This document shows, in pieces, positions 5,719-12,026 of a stretch of DNA of 12,026 nt (within the stretch, counting starts at the first letter, position 1; every line of letters starts with the position of its first letter). The position numbers and the translations under genes were made by a program. The notes under the pieces were generated by a model that saw only the letters and a list, made by a program, of their open reading frames with translations, was not told where the DNA came from and did no database searches. Origin of the DNA: JAAZBV01 sp964460435 (GTDB taxonomy: Bacteria > Desulfobacterota > DSM-4660 > Desulfatiglandales > HGW-15); contig CAYWRH010000138.1 in the NCBI GenBank assembly GCA_964460435.1, positions 1 to 12,026 of the forward strand. The letters run 5' to 3'.

Positions 5719-7014
5719 ATGAAAAAAGTCTACCTTGTTTTATCTATTACCTGTCTTTTTCTTATAACTGGCCCATATATCCTGGCCGGTGGCATTGACA
5801 ACAGGAGCAATTACAGCGGTGAATATGTTCGCACCTTTACAAGAAATGCTGCAACAGACTCACTTGATGCCATAGCATATAACCCTGCCGGTGTAATGAA
5901 GATGACAGACGGTATCCACGGTAATTTTTCAATTCACTATGTATTAAAGAACTATACCAACATTGTAGATGGCATTACACTGAAGCAGGACACCCCTTCA
6001 TTTGTGCCTGCCCTGTTCGGACTGTTCAAAAAAGACAGGCGGGCCGCTTTTCTTTCCTTTACTATACCTGCTGGAGGAGGAGAGGTGGACTATGAAAATG
6101 GCAATGCCACCACACGGATCAGCGCCTTTAGCTTAAGAAACAGGCTTAACCAGTTGGCAGGCGCAGCAATATATGGCAATACAGCAAATGAAAAGCTTAA
6201 TGCCGAGGGCTTTTATTACGGCCTGACGGCAGGTGGCGCATATAAGATAATTGATGCAGTGTCTGTTTCCATTGCAGGTCGTTATATTGATGCAAAAAAA
6301 AAGTGCAGGGCCATATTTGAGCTTTTGCCTACCCCTATTGGTGTAATGGCAGGGCAGCCGGTAAGGAGGGCTGAGCTGGATCATGAAGATAATGCGGATG
6401 GGTGGGGAGCGATACTCGGGTTAGCCATTGATCTTGATCCGGTTTATATCGGCATGAAGTATGAGACAGAAACCGAGCTTGATTTCAAATATGCGGTCAA
6501 GCAGGACACAGTAACCGGGTTACCCTCCGGCCTGGGCCAGGCAGGAGGCATTATAAATGGGGCTGAGCATAATAGAAACCTGCCGGCCCTCTTTTCTGTT
6601 GGGCTTGCATATACGGTTGCCCCAAATTTCAAGATTGACACCGGCCTGATCTACTATTTCCAGGAGAATGCAGGCTGGGGCGGGGCTGAGCATTATATAG
6701 AGGATGGATGGGAGACAAGCATCTCACTGGAATACAGGTTTAATAATCACCTGAAAGGAACCATTGGTTATCTGCACACAAATACAGGCATGGATCCACA
6801 ATATGCGCTTAAGGAGGCGCCTGAGCTTGATGCAGATTCGATTGGCGGCGGCATTGTATACACTGTTAATGAAACCTTTAAGATAGATTTAGGAGCAGCA
6901 ATTGTTGACTATAAAGGCGATTCTTATACTGACATATCATCCGGGTCAGCCGTTTTGATAGGCCTTAAAAAGGAGGTTGTGATGTTTTCAGCAGGGGTTC
7001 AGTATCGCTTTTAG
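5719..7014 (+). CDS. OmpP1/FadL-family outer-membrane transport protein
   Basis: This is a predicted beta-barrel channel for hydrophobic compounds such as fatty acids or aromatics; the true substrate cannot be read from sequence. The N-terminus is a signal peptide (basic KK, hydrophobic core 4-20, cleavage near ILAG at 21-24). The conserved FadL motif follows as AIAYNPAGV (51-59), in the hatch region. The rest has alternating barrel strands (for example around 280-300, 334-346, 408-431) and ends in the phenylalanine F431 of the QYRF terminus recognised by the BAM machinery. Its 431 residues match the family. The ATG at 5719 has AGAGGAGAG about ten bases upstream. It is transcribed alone, divergent from pyrK and convergent with the zinc-ribbon gene. 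A run of nine A bases (6294-6302) lies inside the frame at the DAKKKC codons. The 65 bases after the gene hold only weak inverted repeats and no clear terminator. Confidence 0.9.
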   Translation: MKKVYLVLSITCLFLITGPYILAGGIDNRSNYSGEYVRTFTRNAATDSLDAIAYNPAGVMKMTDGIHGNFSIHYVLKNYTNIVDGITLKQDTPSFVPALFGLFKKDRRAAFLSFTIPAGGGEVDYENGNATTRISAFSLRNRLNQLAGAAIYGNTANEKLNAEGFYYGLTAGGAYKIIDAVSVSIAGRYIDAKKKCRAIFELLPTPIGVMAGQPVRRAELDHEDNADGWGAILGLAIDLDPVYIGMKYETETELDFKYAVKQDTVTGLPSGLGQAGGIINGAEHNRNLPALFSVGLAYTVAPNFKIDTGLIYYFQENAGWGGAEHYIEDGWETSISLEYRFNNHLKGTIGYLHTNTGMDPQYALKEAPELDADSIGGGIVYTVNETFKIDLGAAIVDYKGDSYTDISSGSAVLIGLKKEVVMFSAGVQYRF

Positions 7015-7079
7015 CCTGCTGGCCTTAAGCCATAAAACCTATTCACATGCCCCTGATTGATGCCCTGCCCTGGAATTGA

Positions 7080-7955
7080 CTATTCTTGAGGGGCAGAGCT
7101 TATAGTCTCCAGAGTATATTCGCTCATGGACTCAGGCAGGTTATTAAAGATGATCATAAAGGGGACAGCCTCCATAGGCTCCACATTTATATTTGCCCTG
7201 TTTTCCCCCTCCTTCCTGTTCATTTTGCGATCAATCTCTTCTATGGAGATATCCCTGAGCTCGTTTTCTGTAAAGGTGTTTCCTGCATATGCTAGCTTTT
7301 CTGCCAGAGGGTTATCCTTATCATCTATAATAGTGGCTTTTACCAGGATGTAGCTCCTGGGCTGCGGATAATTGTTGATAATCTTCCCCTTGATAATGAA
7401 CAGATCACCTGATGTTTCTCGCTCAAATGTCTCCCATTTCAGGTCAGTAAACTCAAGCCTCCTGTTTCCTGCATCAACAGCCTCTATCCCGGAACCTGGT
7501 TTTGAACTATCAGCCCCTTCAGGCAGAAGTGCGGGGGCAAAGAGATATACTGAAAGGGCGCCAAGTATTACAACAAAGGCAATAACAAGGATGATAAGTA
7601 TCAGCCCCGGCCTGACCGTTTTCCTTTTTATAGATACAGGCTCTGCCCCGGCAACAGCTTTTTCCTCCTCAATAATCTCCTCTTCTTCATTCAGGGCATC
7701 CTCAAAGACCTTGTCAAAATCATCAGTATTTTTTGGGGCAGGCTCATTTGGCAGACTCTCTTCCTCAAAGCCCAGAGATGAATCCAGGTCTACAGTCTCC
7801 TCATGCGCGGTATCAGAATCAGCATCTTCAGCTATCCGGGGGTATACAGTAAAAACATTCCTGCATACTGAACACCTGACCTTTGAACCGCTCTCCTTGA
7901 TAAGGTTATCGTCAAGGTTAAATTTGGATGCGCATTTTTCACAGTTTATAATCAT
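7080..7955 (-). CDS. Zinc-ribbon, single-TM protein with C-terminal DUF3426 domain
   Basis: The 291-residue protein has three parts. The first is an N-terminal MJ0042-type zinc ribbon with CEKC (C5, C8) and CSVC (C28, C31). The second is a strongly acidic, probably disordered linker (about 42-105, rich in D and E). The third is one transmembrane helix (about 117-140) followed by an extracytoplasmic DUF3426 region (about 165-290) with the LEFTDLKWE and GKIINNYPQPRSYILVKATI patterns. Proteins of this architecture are common in delta- and betaproteobacteria and their function is not established. The topology implies a cytoplasmic zinc ribbon and a periplasmic beta-sandwich-like domain. The ATG at 7953-7955 has GGGGG about seven bases upstream; a second ATG four bases upstream is out of frame. 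It lies 135 bases after the kinase gene on the same strand and may be expressed with it or from its own promoter. Confidence 0.85.
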   Translation of the reverse strand: MIINCEKCASKFNLDDNLIKESGSKVRCSVCRNVFTVYPRIAEDADSDTAHEETVDLDSSLGFEEESLPNEPAPKNTDDFDKVFEDALNEEEEIIEEEKAVAGAEPVSIKRKTVRPGLILIILVIAFVVILGALSVYLFAPALLPEGADSSKPGSGIEAVDAGNRRLEFTDLKWETFERETSGDLFIIKGKIINNYPQPRSYILVKATIIDDKDNPLAEKLAYAGNTFTENELRDISIEEIDRKMNRKEGENRANINVEPMEAVPFMIIFNNLPESMSEYTLETISSAPQE

Positions 7956-8047
7956 TCATTGCCCCCGATATACCAGTAACTTTTAACCATATTGACTGCC
8001 CGGGTAATATTAATGGATCACATATTTATGGTCTATTGATATATTTT

Positions 8048-8076
8048 GAGATAGCGAATTTTCAATAAATTGTCAA
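8048..8076 (-). promoter_or_regulatory. candidate promoter for the zinc-ribbon gene
   Basis: On the minus strand a perfect TTGACA (+ strand 8071-8076) is followed after 17 bases by TATCTC (8048-8053), a poor -10. A second overlapping option is TTGAAA (8060-8065) with TATATC 16 bases on. Imperfect dyad symmetry (ATTGT, 7 bases, ACAAT) overlaps the TTGACA box. The kinase-zinc-ribbon gap (7956-8090) is AT-rich and holds no clear terminator. Confidence 0.3.
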
Positions 8077-8090
8077 TATTACAATAAAAA

Positions 8091-10439
8091 TTACCCTGCC
8101 GGGAAAAAGAGCCTGAAAAGGGTGCCGCCCGAGCTGTAACAATCCTCCTTATCCCTGCAAAACTGGCATCTTGAAATATTTCCATAACAGATGTCAGTCT
8201 CACCTGGTATAAACCTGCATCTATCCGAATGCATCTCGATATTAAAATGATACTTTTCTGAAAAGATCTTTGTCCTCAACAGATCAGCCCCTTTTCCCCC
8301 GGCATTGAAATCATAGGGCCTCTTTGATGAATAATTTATTGCCTCCTGGGTTGGAAAGAACCCCTCAAAAATACGCCTCTGATACTCCTCGGTTATGCCC
8401 ACGCCATAATCCCTGACAATCAGCTCTGTGCCTGTCAGTTCAGGCCTGACAGTAATCTCTATCCTGCCCATGTCAGGTGTGTTTTCAATGGCATTCTTTA
8501 TAAGGCCTGTAATGATCTTATCCAGGACATCCTCAGGCATGTGAACCGGAGGGGATGGATCAAATGACTTGTTTATCTCGAGCACCCTGTGGGCATGATT
8601 CGGCCTTATCCGCCTTAAAAGGTTATCTGTAAAGTTTATGAGATCAATATCATGCGCTTCAATAATCTTGGGGCCAAAGATGGCGTCTATTCTGCTTCTG
8701 AGCCTTTCAATAAGTCGTCCTTCGCCGAGCTCCTCTGCTGCAAGGGCCTCAAGCTCATCAGCGCATTCATCCAGAAGATTTGACATCAGATGATACTCCC
8801 TGAAGTCACTGTTTTGCATGATATCAGTTACCTCATACTGTATATCAAGTATCCTTTCAAGATTCCGTCTTGCCCTGTCAAGGGTTGTTTCCCAGGTCTC
8901 GCTGGGCAGCGGAGAAAGTCTTTTTGCAAGGATATTAAGGGTCGCAAGAAGCACGGCAACAGGGGTCTTTATTTCATGAGAAAGGTGGTTTATGACCTTG
9001 TCCTTTGCCTTGTTAAGCATTGTCACCTCATGGTAGGCAGCCCTGAGTTCTTCAGAAAATCTGGCGTTTTCTATGGAGAGGGCAACTGTGCCTGATATCA
9101 TGTTCATCAGCTCAAGGTCAGTATCATCAAAGGATCCCTCCTTTTTATTCACGGCAGCCAGCACGCCGATGGTCTTGTCACGGCTTTTCAGTGGGACAAA
9201 AATCAGGTTTTTGGTATGTATTTTTGCCTGCAGGTCAACGCCCGGGCAATAATCCAGCTCCTTTGAAGTGTCATGAACAATAAGGGGTTTACCGGTTTTT
9301 ATTACCCTTCCGGTAATGGTGTTTTCAACGGAATAACGCACCTTTTTTACACGGTTTTTCACCTCAGAATCATCATACGCCGCTCCCAGGAAAAAGATCT
9401 CATTTCGTGCCGGGTCGAGTATCGCAATAGAGGCGCTTTCAGAATTCAAAAGCCTTTTGGTTTCACCACTGATATAGTCAAGCAACTCTTCAAGCACGGG
9501 GTATTCCGGGAGTGCAGTGCTGATCCTAAGGAGCGTGGCATTTGTAAGCTCAAGCTTTCTTTCCTGTGTGATATCCCGGAATATAAAAAGCTTGCCGCCC
9601 TCATTATCATTTTCTTCATCTGTAAAAAGGGCGCCCCTGATTATGACATCAAGCACCCTTCCATCCTTTGTAAGCCTTTTGGTCTCAAGCCTCATCTGCT
9701 TTTCCCTCAACAGAGTCTCTCTGGCAAGGTTTGCCTCCTCCGCAAGGTGGGCCGGGATAAAGGGTATCTTTGAACCTTTTATTTCATCAAGGCTCCATCC
9801 GAAGGTGCGTGTAAAGGCAGGGTTCAGATAGGTAATATTTGCGTTCAGGTCTGATACGATCATCGGATAGGGGACAAAATCAAGGAGGTTCCTTGCCATC
9901 TGCTCGGCCTTTTTGCTGGCCTTTGACTCCTTTTTATAGAGGAGTTCGGATGTCCTTAAGGCGGTAATTGTCTGGATCTTCTGGGTTATATCCCTCGCTA
10001 TGCCCCTGAACCCCTTTTTCTTGTTATTTTTGTCCTTGATAAGAAAGACAGAGAGCTCTATCTGCCTGGTTTTCCCTTCGCTGTCTATAACCTCCCATTG
10101 AAGGTCTGATGCCTCATTCTGGGTAATCCAGATCTTTGTAAATGTCTCATATGCCTTGCTGGCATTTTCACTGTTCATGAATCTGCTGAAGTCGCGGCCC
10201 TGAATCTCAAGCCTGGAGCGTCCGAGTGCATTACAGAATGCATTGTTGAAATAGATAAAGCTGCCATAGATGTCTGTTTCAAAGACCCCGTCGCTGACCT
10301 GTTCAAGAAATATCTTGTATCTTTCATCAAAGATATCAGCGACGTAGGTTATGCTTTTCCTTAAGTTATCCTTTGAAATTTCAGGCTCTTTTGAAAAGAT
10401 TTCATTACCGGAAAGGGTTTTTTCATCAAGGTTTGACAT
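8091..10439 (-). CDS. Soluble PAS-PAS-GAF sensor histidine kinase with cysteine-rich ATPase domain
   Basis: The 782-residue protein has no transmembrane segment, so it should sense cytoplasmic signals. The order is PAS (about 40-155, VFETDIYGSFIYFNNAF), PAS (about 180-293, MIVSDLNANITYLNPAF and FRDITQ), GAF (about 305-462, VPLKSRDKTIGVLAAVN), a HisKA dimerisation helix with phospho-acceptor H488 in SHEIKTP, and a HATPase domain with N box KNAIENTP (N649), G1 box RDYGVGI (676-682) and G2-like GGKGADL (714-720). H488 to N649 spans 161 residues, well over the roughly 100 usual, with an extra helical, acidic region (about 550-620). Near the C-terminus cysteines 741, 751, 758, 761 and 767 form C-x9-C-x6-C-x2-C-x5-C before the last strand (GGTLFRLFFP). 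The ATG at 10437-10439 has GGGAGGA upstream. No response regulator is present in the window, so the partner is unknown. Confidence 0.93.
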   Translation of the reverse strand: MSNLDEKTLSGNEIFSKEPEISKDNLRKSITYVADIFDERYKIFLEQVSDGVFETDIYGSFIYFNNAFCNALGRSRLEIQGRDFSRFMNSENASKAYETFTKIWITQNEASDLQWEVIDSEGKTRQIELSVFLIKDKNNKKKGFRGIARDITQKIQTITALRTSELLYKKESKASKKAEQMARNLLDFVPYPMIVSDLNANITYLNPAFTRTFGWSLDEIKGSKIPFIPAHLAEEANLARETLLREKQMRLETKRLTKDGRVLDVIIRGALFTDEENDNEGGKLFIFRDITQERKLELTNATLLRISTALPEYPVLEELLDYISGETKRLLNSESASIAILDPARNEIFFLGAAYDDSEVKNRVKKVRYSVENTITGRVIKTGKPLIVHDTSKELDYCPGVDLQAKIHTKNLIFVPLKSRDKTIGVLAAVNKKEGSFDDTDLELMNMISGTVALSIENARFSEELRAAYHEVTMLNKAKDKVINHLSHEIKTPVAVLLATLNILAKRLSPLPSETWETTLDRARRNLERILDIQYEVTDIMQNSDFREYHLMSNLLDECADELEALAAEELGEGRLIERLRSRIDAIFGPKIIEAHDIDLINFTDNLLRRIRPNHAHRVLEINKSFDPSPPVHMPEDVLDKIITGLIKNAIENTPDMGRIEITVRPELTGTELIVRDYGVGITEEYQRRIFEGFFPTQEAINYSSKRPYDFNAGGKGADLLRTKIFSEKYHFNIEMHSDRCRFIPGETDICYGNISRCQFCRDKEDCYSSGGTLFRLFFPAG

Positions 10440-10593
10440 AAATTTTAAATCCTCCCGTATAATGGCCTGTTTTTTGCAAAAGTTTTTATAGAATATCGGG
10501 ATATAATAATATGCATCGGTCTTAAGTTTAAAGGAAAAATATTTATCTGTTATTCATAAACGCTGTGACACATGAAAGGATCTTTATATTATC

Positions 10594-10614
10594 GTTTTAA
10601 GATGTTTTCAAGAT
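10594..10614. repeat. tandem near-repeat GTTTT(C)AAGAT upstream of TATAAT
   Basis: GTTTTAAGAT (10594-10603) is followed directly by GTTTTCAAGAT (10604-10614), the same unit with one inserted base. Its centre is about 57 bases upstream of the predicted start for the DUF1573 gene, a usual place for activator binding. Such a role is inference. Confidence 0.5.
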
Positions 10615-10648
10615 TTAGATCAATCTGTATCTCAAATAAGAAGGGTTG

Positions 10649-10654
10649 TATAAT
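10649..10654 (+). promoter_or_regulatory. consensus -10 box (TATAAT) for the DUF1573 gene
   Basis: A perfect TATAAT sits about 90 bases upstream of the ATG at 10745. At 16-18 bases upstream no acceptable -35 is seen (TGTATC and neighbours), so if it is used it may need an activator. Confidence 0.4.
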
Positions 10655-10667
10655 TAATACTTTTTGT

Positions 10668-10686
10668 ATACATATATCATACATAT
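10668..10686. repeat. ATACATAT direct repeat with 11-base period
   Basis: ATACATAT occurs at 10668-10675 and again at 10679-10686, one helical turn apart, in the leader between the TATAAT box and the DUF1573 start. It could be an operator pair or chance in AT-rich DNA. Confidence 0.45.
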
Positions 10687-10744
10687 CACACAGCTTTTAT
10701 TGCCAGAACCTGTAAATGCGTGAATGTGAAGGAGGCGTTTTATT

Positions 10745-11434
10745 ATGAGAAAAAGGGTGTTGTCTTTATTGATACTTATTATAACGGTCTTTTGTATCGC
10801 TGTATATGGAGAGGAACCGCTGCAACCAAAAATCCTTTTTAAAGAAAAGAGCTTTGTTGCTGGCGAGGTGATGGAAGGCACCATTATTGAGCATACCTAC
10901 AAGGTTTACAACAGCGGGAATGCAGTGCTCAGGATCAACAATGTAAAAACCAGTTGTGGCTGCACTGCCGCAGAATATGACAGGGCTGTCCCTCCCGGGG
11001 GAGAGGGCAAAATCAAGGTAAGATTCAACACTACGGGCAGAAGCGGCAGATCAATAAAATCAATAAATGTGTTCAGCAATGACCCTGAAAAGAGAAATGA
11101 AGGCCTTACACTTGAGGCATCCATAAAACCGCTTTTCAGAATAACCCCTTCAACTATAGTTACGCTGACAGGTAAAAGGGGAGAAAGTAAGAGCGTTGAG
11201 GTATTGATATCAACAGATATGACTAAACCCCTGAATCTTGAGCCGGAAGGGTTTACCCTTGATGAAGGGAAGATAAGCTATAAACTTGAGACAGTGGAGG
11301 CAGGAAAACAGTACAGGATAACTTTCAGAAATAACCCCGGCAATCCGGGCAATTTTAATGGTGAGCTGAGGCTCAGAACCAATTATGCGGAAAAACCACG
11401 GATCAAGATAGGCGTTCGCTCACGTTTCAACTGA
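10745..11434 (+). CDS. Secreted DUF1573 protein (Ig-like, TSCGCT motif)
   Basis: The 229-residue protein has a signal peptide (basic RKR, hydrophobic 5-20, cleavage near AVYG at 19-22), so it acts outside the cytoplasm. The DUF1573 core covers about residues 29-128: F-x-AGEV, then EHTYKVYNSGNAVLRI, the conserved NVKTSCGCT (66-74, cysteines C71 and C73), the VPPGGEGKIKVRFNT strand and the NDP turn (112-114). This pattern is an immunoglobulin-like fold of the ASH/Hydin kind. A second beta-rich region (about 130-228) resembles another Ig-like domain. The family function is unknown, although it is common in anaerobes and Bacteroidetes. The ATG at 10745 has GGAGG nine bases upstream. RNase HI follows 74 bases downstream on the same strand with no terminator seen between them. 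Confidence 0.88.
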   Translation: MRKRVLSLLILIITVFCIAVYGEEPLQPKILFKEKSFVAGEVMEGTIIEHTYKVYNSGNAVLRINNVKTSCGCTAAEYDRAVPPGGEGKIKVRFNTTGRSGRSIKSINVFSNDPEKRNEGLTLEASIKPLFRITPSTIVTLTGKRGESKSVEVLISTDMTKPLNLEPEGFTLDEGKISYKLETVEAGKQYRITFRNNPGNPGNFNGELRLRTNYAEKPRIKIGVRSRFN

Positions 11435-11508
11435 TAAGGTTTTTTTGCAGGTAAACGGGATTAATTGAATAAAATATCAGATGGCTCTCTTTCTGGGTTT
11501 GGGATATA

Positions 11509-11991
11509 ATGGAAATAGATAAAAGGACCCCTGTAGAAATATACACTGACGGGGCATGCAGCGGAAACCCCGGGCCCGGAGGATATGGCATTATTCTCAA
11601 ATACGGGTCACATGAACGTATGATATCGGGCTATGACCCGGCAACAACCAATAACCGGATGGAGATGACCGCTGTTATTGAGGCGCTTAGGGCGATCAAA
11701 AGACCAAGCAGGATAAGGATTTGCTCTGATTCGTCATATATAATTAAGGGGGCAACAGAATGGATAAAGGGGTGGATAAAAAATAACTGGGTAAACTCAC
11801 AGAAAAGGCCTGTCTTAAACAGGGACCTCTGGGAAGAGCTGCATGCATTGATCAAAACCCATGATATAGAATGGGTGTGGGTAAAGGGTCATGAGGGGCA
11901 TGTGGAAAATGAAAGGTGCGATAAACTGGCCAGAGAGGCAATCATTAACAAAGGCGGGATAGACACAGGGCGGATAAATGAAACACAATGA
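11509..11991 (+). CDS. rnhA: Ribonuclease HI
   Basis: This enzyme cleaves RNA in RNA-DNA hybrids, removing R-loops and primers in the cytoplasm. All catalytic residues are present: D14 in IYTDGACSGNPGPGG, E52 in NNRMEMTAVIEAL, D74 in CSDSSYIIKG, H128 in VKGHEGH and D138 in NERCDKLAR. These equal E. coli D10, E48, D70, H124 and D134 with a constant offset of four. The basic protrusion (GWIKNNWVNSQKRPVLNRDLW, about 88-108) is also present, so this is the E. coli-like substrate-binding form. Its 160 residues are normal. The ATG at 11509 is preceded by GGGATATA, a short-spaced, weak ribosome-binding site. It may be cotranscribed with the DUF1573 gene. Confidence 0.97.
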   Translation: MEIDKRTPVEIYTDGACSGNPGPGGYGIILKYGSHERMISGYDPATTNNRMEMTAVIEALRAIKRPSRIRICSDSSYIIKGATEWIKGWIKNNWVNSQKRPVLNRDLWEELHALIKTHDIEWVWVKGHEGHVENERCDKLAREAIINKGGIDTGRINETQ

Positions 11992-12026
11992 AAAAGCTAA
12001 TTAATATTAAATACTTGACGAAAATT
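11988..12026 (+). CDS. possible start of a gene overlapping rnhA (cut by window edge)
   Basis: An ATG at 11988-11990 overlaps the rnhA TGA as ATGA, and the frame stays open to the edge (13 codons, MKKLINIKYLTKI). The overlap is typical of coupled genes, but there is no clear ribosome-binding site and the DNA is very AT-rich, as in spacers. It cannot be identified. Confidence 0.25.
   Translation, partial: MKKLINIKYLTKI

Larger units (their letters stand above)
10440..10744. promoter_or_regulatory. divergent intergenic region between the kinase and DUF1573 genes
   Basis: This AT-rich, 305-base gap has no gene I can support. It holds the kinase ribosome-binding site (GGGAGGA on the minus strand, near 10451-10457), a possible kinase promoter on the minus strand (TATTAT near 10511-10516 with a poor TTAAAC 17 bases upstream), a consensus TATAAT facing the DUF1573 gene, and two pairs of short direct repeats listed separately. 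The DUF1573 ribosome-binding site GGAGG is at 10731-10735. No riboswitch or RNA gene is recognised. Confidence 0.6.

Noticed and set aside
7048..7095. Inverted repeat TGCCCCT/AGGGGCA between the convergent porin and zinc-ribbon genes
   Set aside because: The loop is 34 bases, no T-run follows on either strand, and one arm lies inside the coding region, so it is not a credible bidirectional terminator.

Overview
The window looks like chromosomal core DNA from an anaerobic, Gram-negative Desulfobacterota-type bacterium (the former Deltaproteobacteria). Four things point that way. A siroheme-decarboxylase-like gene (Ahb haem pathway) sits beside hemL. The F0 genes of ATP synthase form a cluster in which atpE is not followed by an atpF-like start. 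The c subunit carries a signal-peptide-like leader. A soluble PAS-PAS-GAF histidine kinase has a cysteine cluster in its ATPase domain. An outer-membrane FadL-type barrel confirms a diderm cell. The species is inference; nothing in the sequence names it.

Layout. Positions 1-5483 are one minus-strand run, read from right to left: pyrK and pyrD (electron-transfer and catalytic subunits of NAD-linked dihydroorotate dehydrogenase, ATGA overlap), an ahbB-like siroheme decarboxylase 5 bases later, hemL (glutamate-1-semialdehyde aminomutase), then after a 122-base gap with a plausible promoter atpZ, atpI, atpB and atpE, and the first 13 codons of an unidentified gene at the window edge. The first block supplies pyrimidine and tetrapyrrole precursors; the second is the membrane sector of ATP synthase with its two accessory membrane proteins. 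A 235-base divergent region (5484-5718) separates this run from a plus-strand FadL/OmpP1-family porin gene (5719-7014). Facing it on the minus strand are a zinc-ribbon/single-TM/DUF3426 protein (7080-7955) and, upstream of that, the 782-residue sensor kinase (8091-10439). A 305-base divergent region (10440-10744) leads to plus-strand genes for a secreted DUF1573 protein (10745-11434) and ribonuclease HI (11509-11991), with a possible further gene running off the right edge.

No mobile element, CRISPR array, tRNA or rRNA was recognised. Most of the window is ordinary housekeeping. The parts worth a second look are the five-cysteine insertion and long linker in the histidine kinase, degenerate 7-base tandem repeats in two intergenic gaps, a stem-loop placed almost exactly at the predicted 5' end of the porin mRNA, direct-repeat pairs in the kinase/DUF1573 divergent region, and the leader-bearing c subunit with a mixed ion-site signature.
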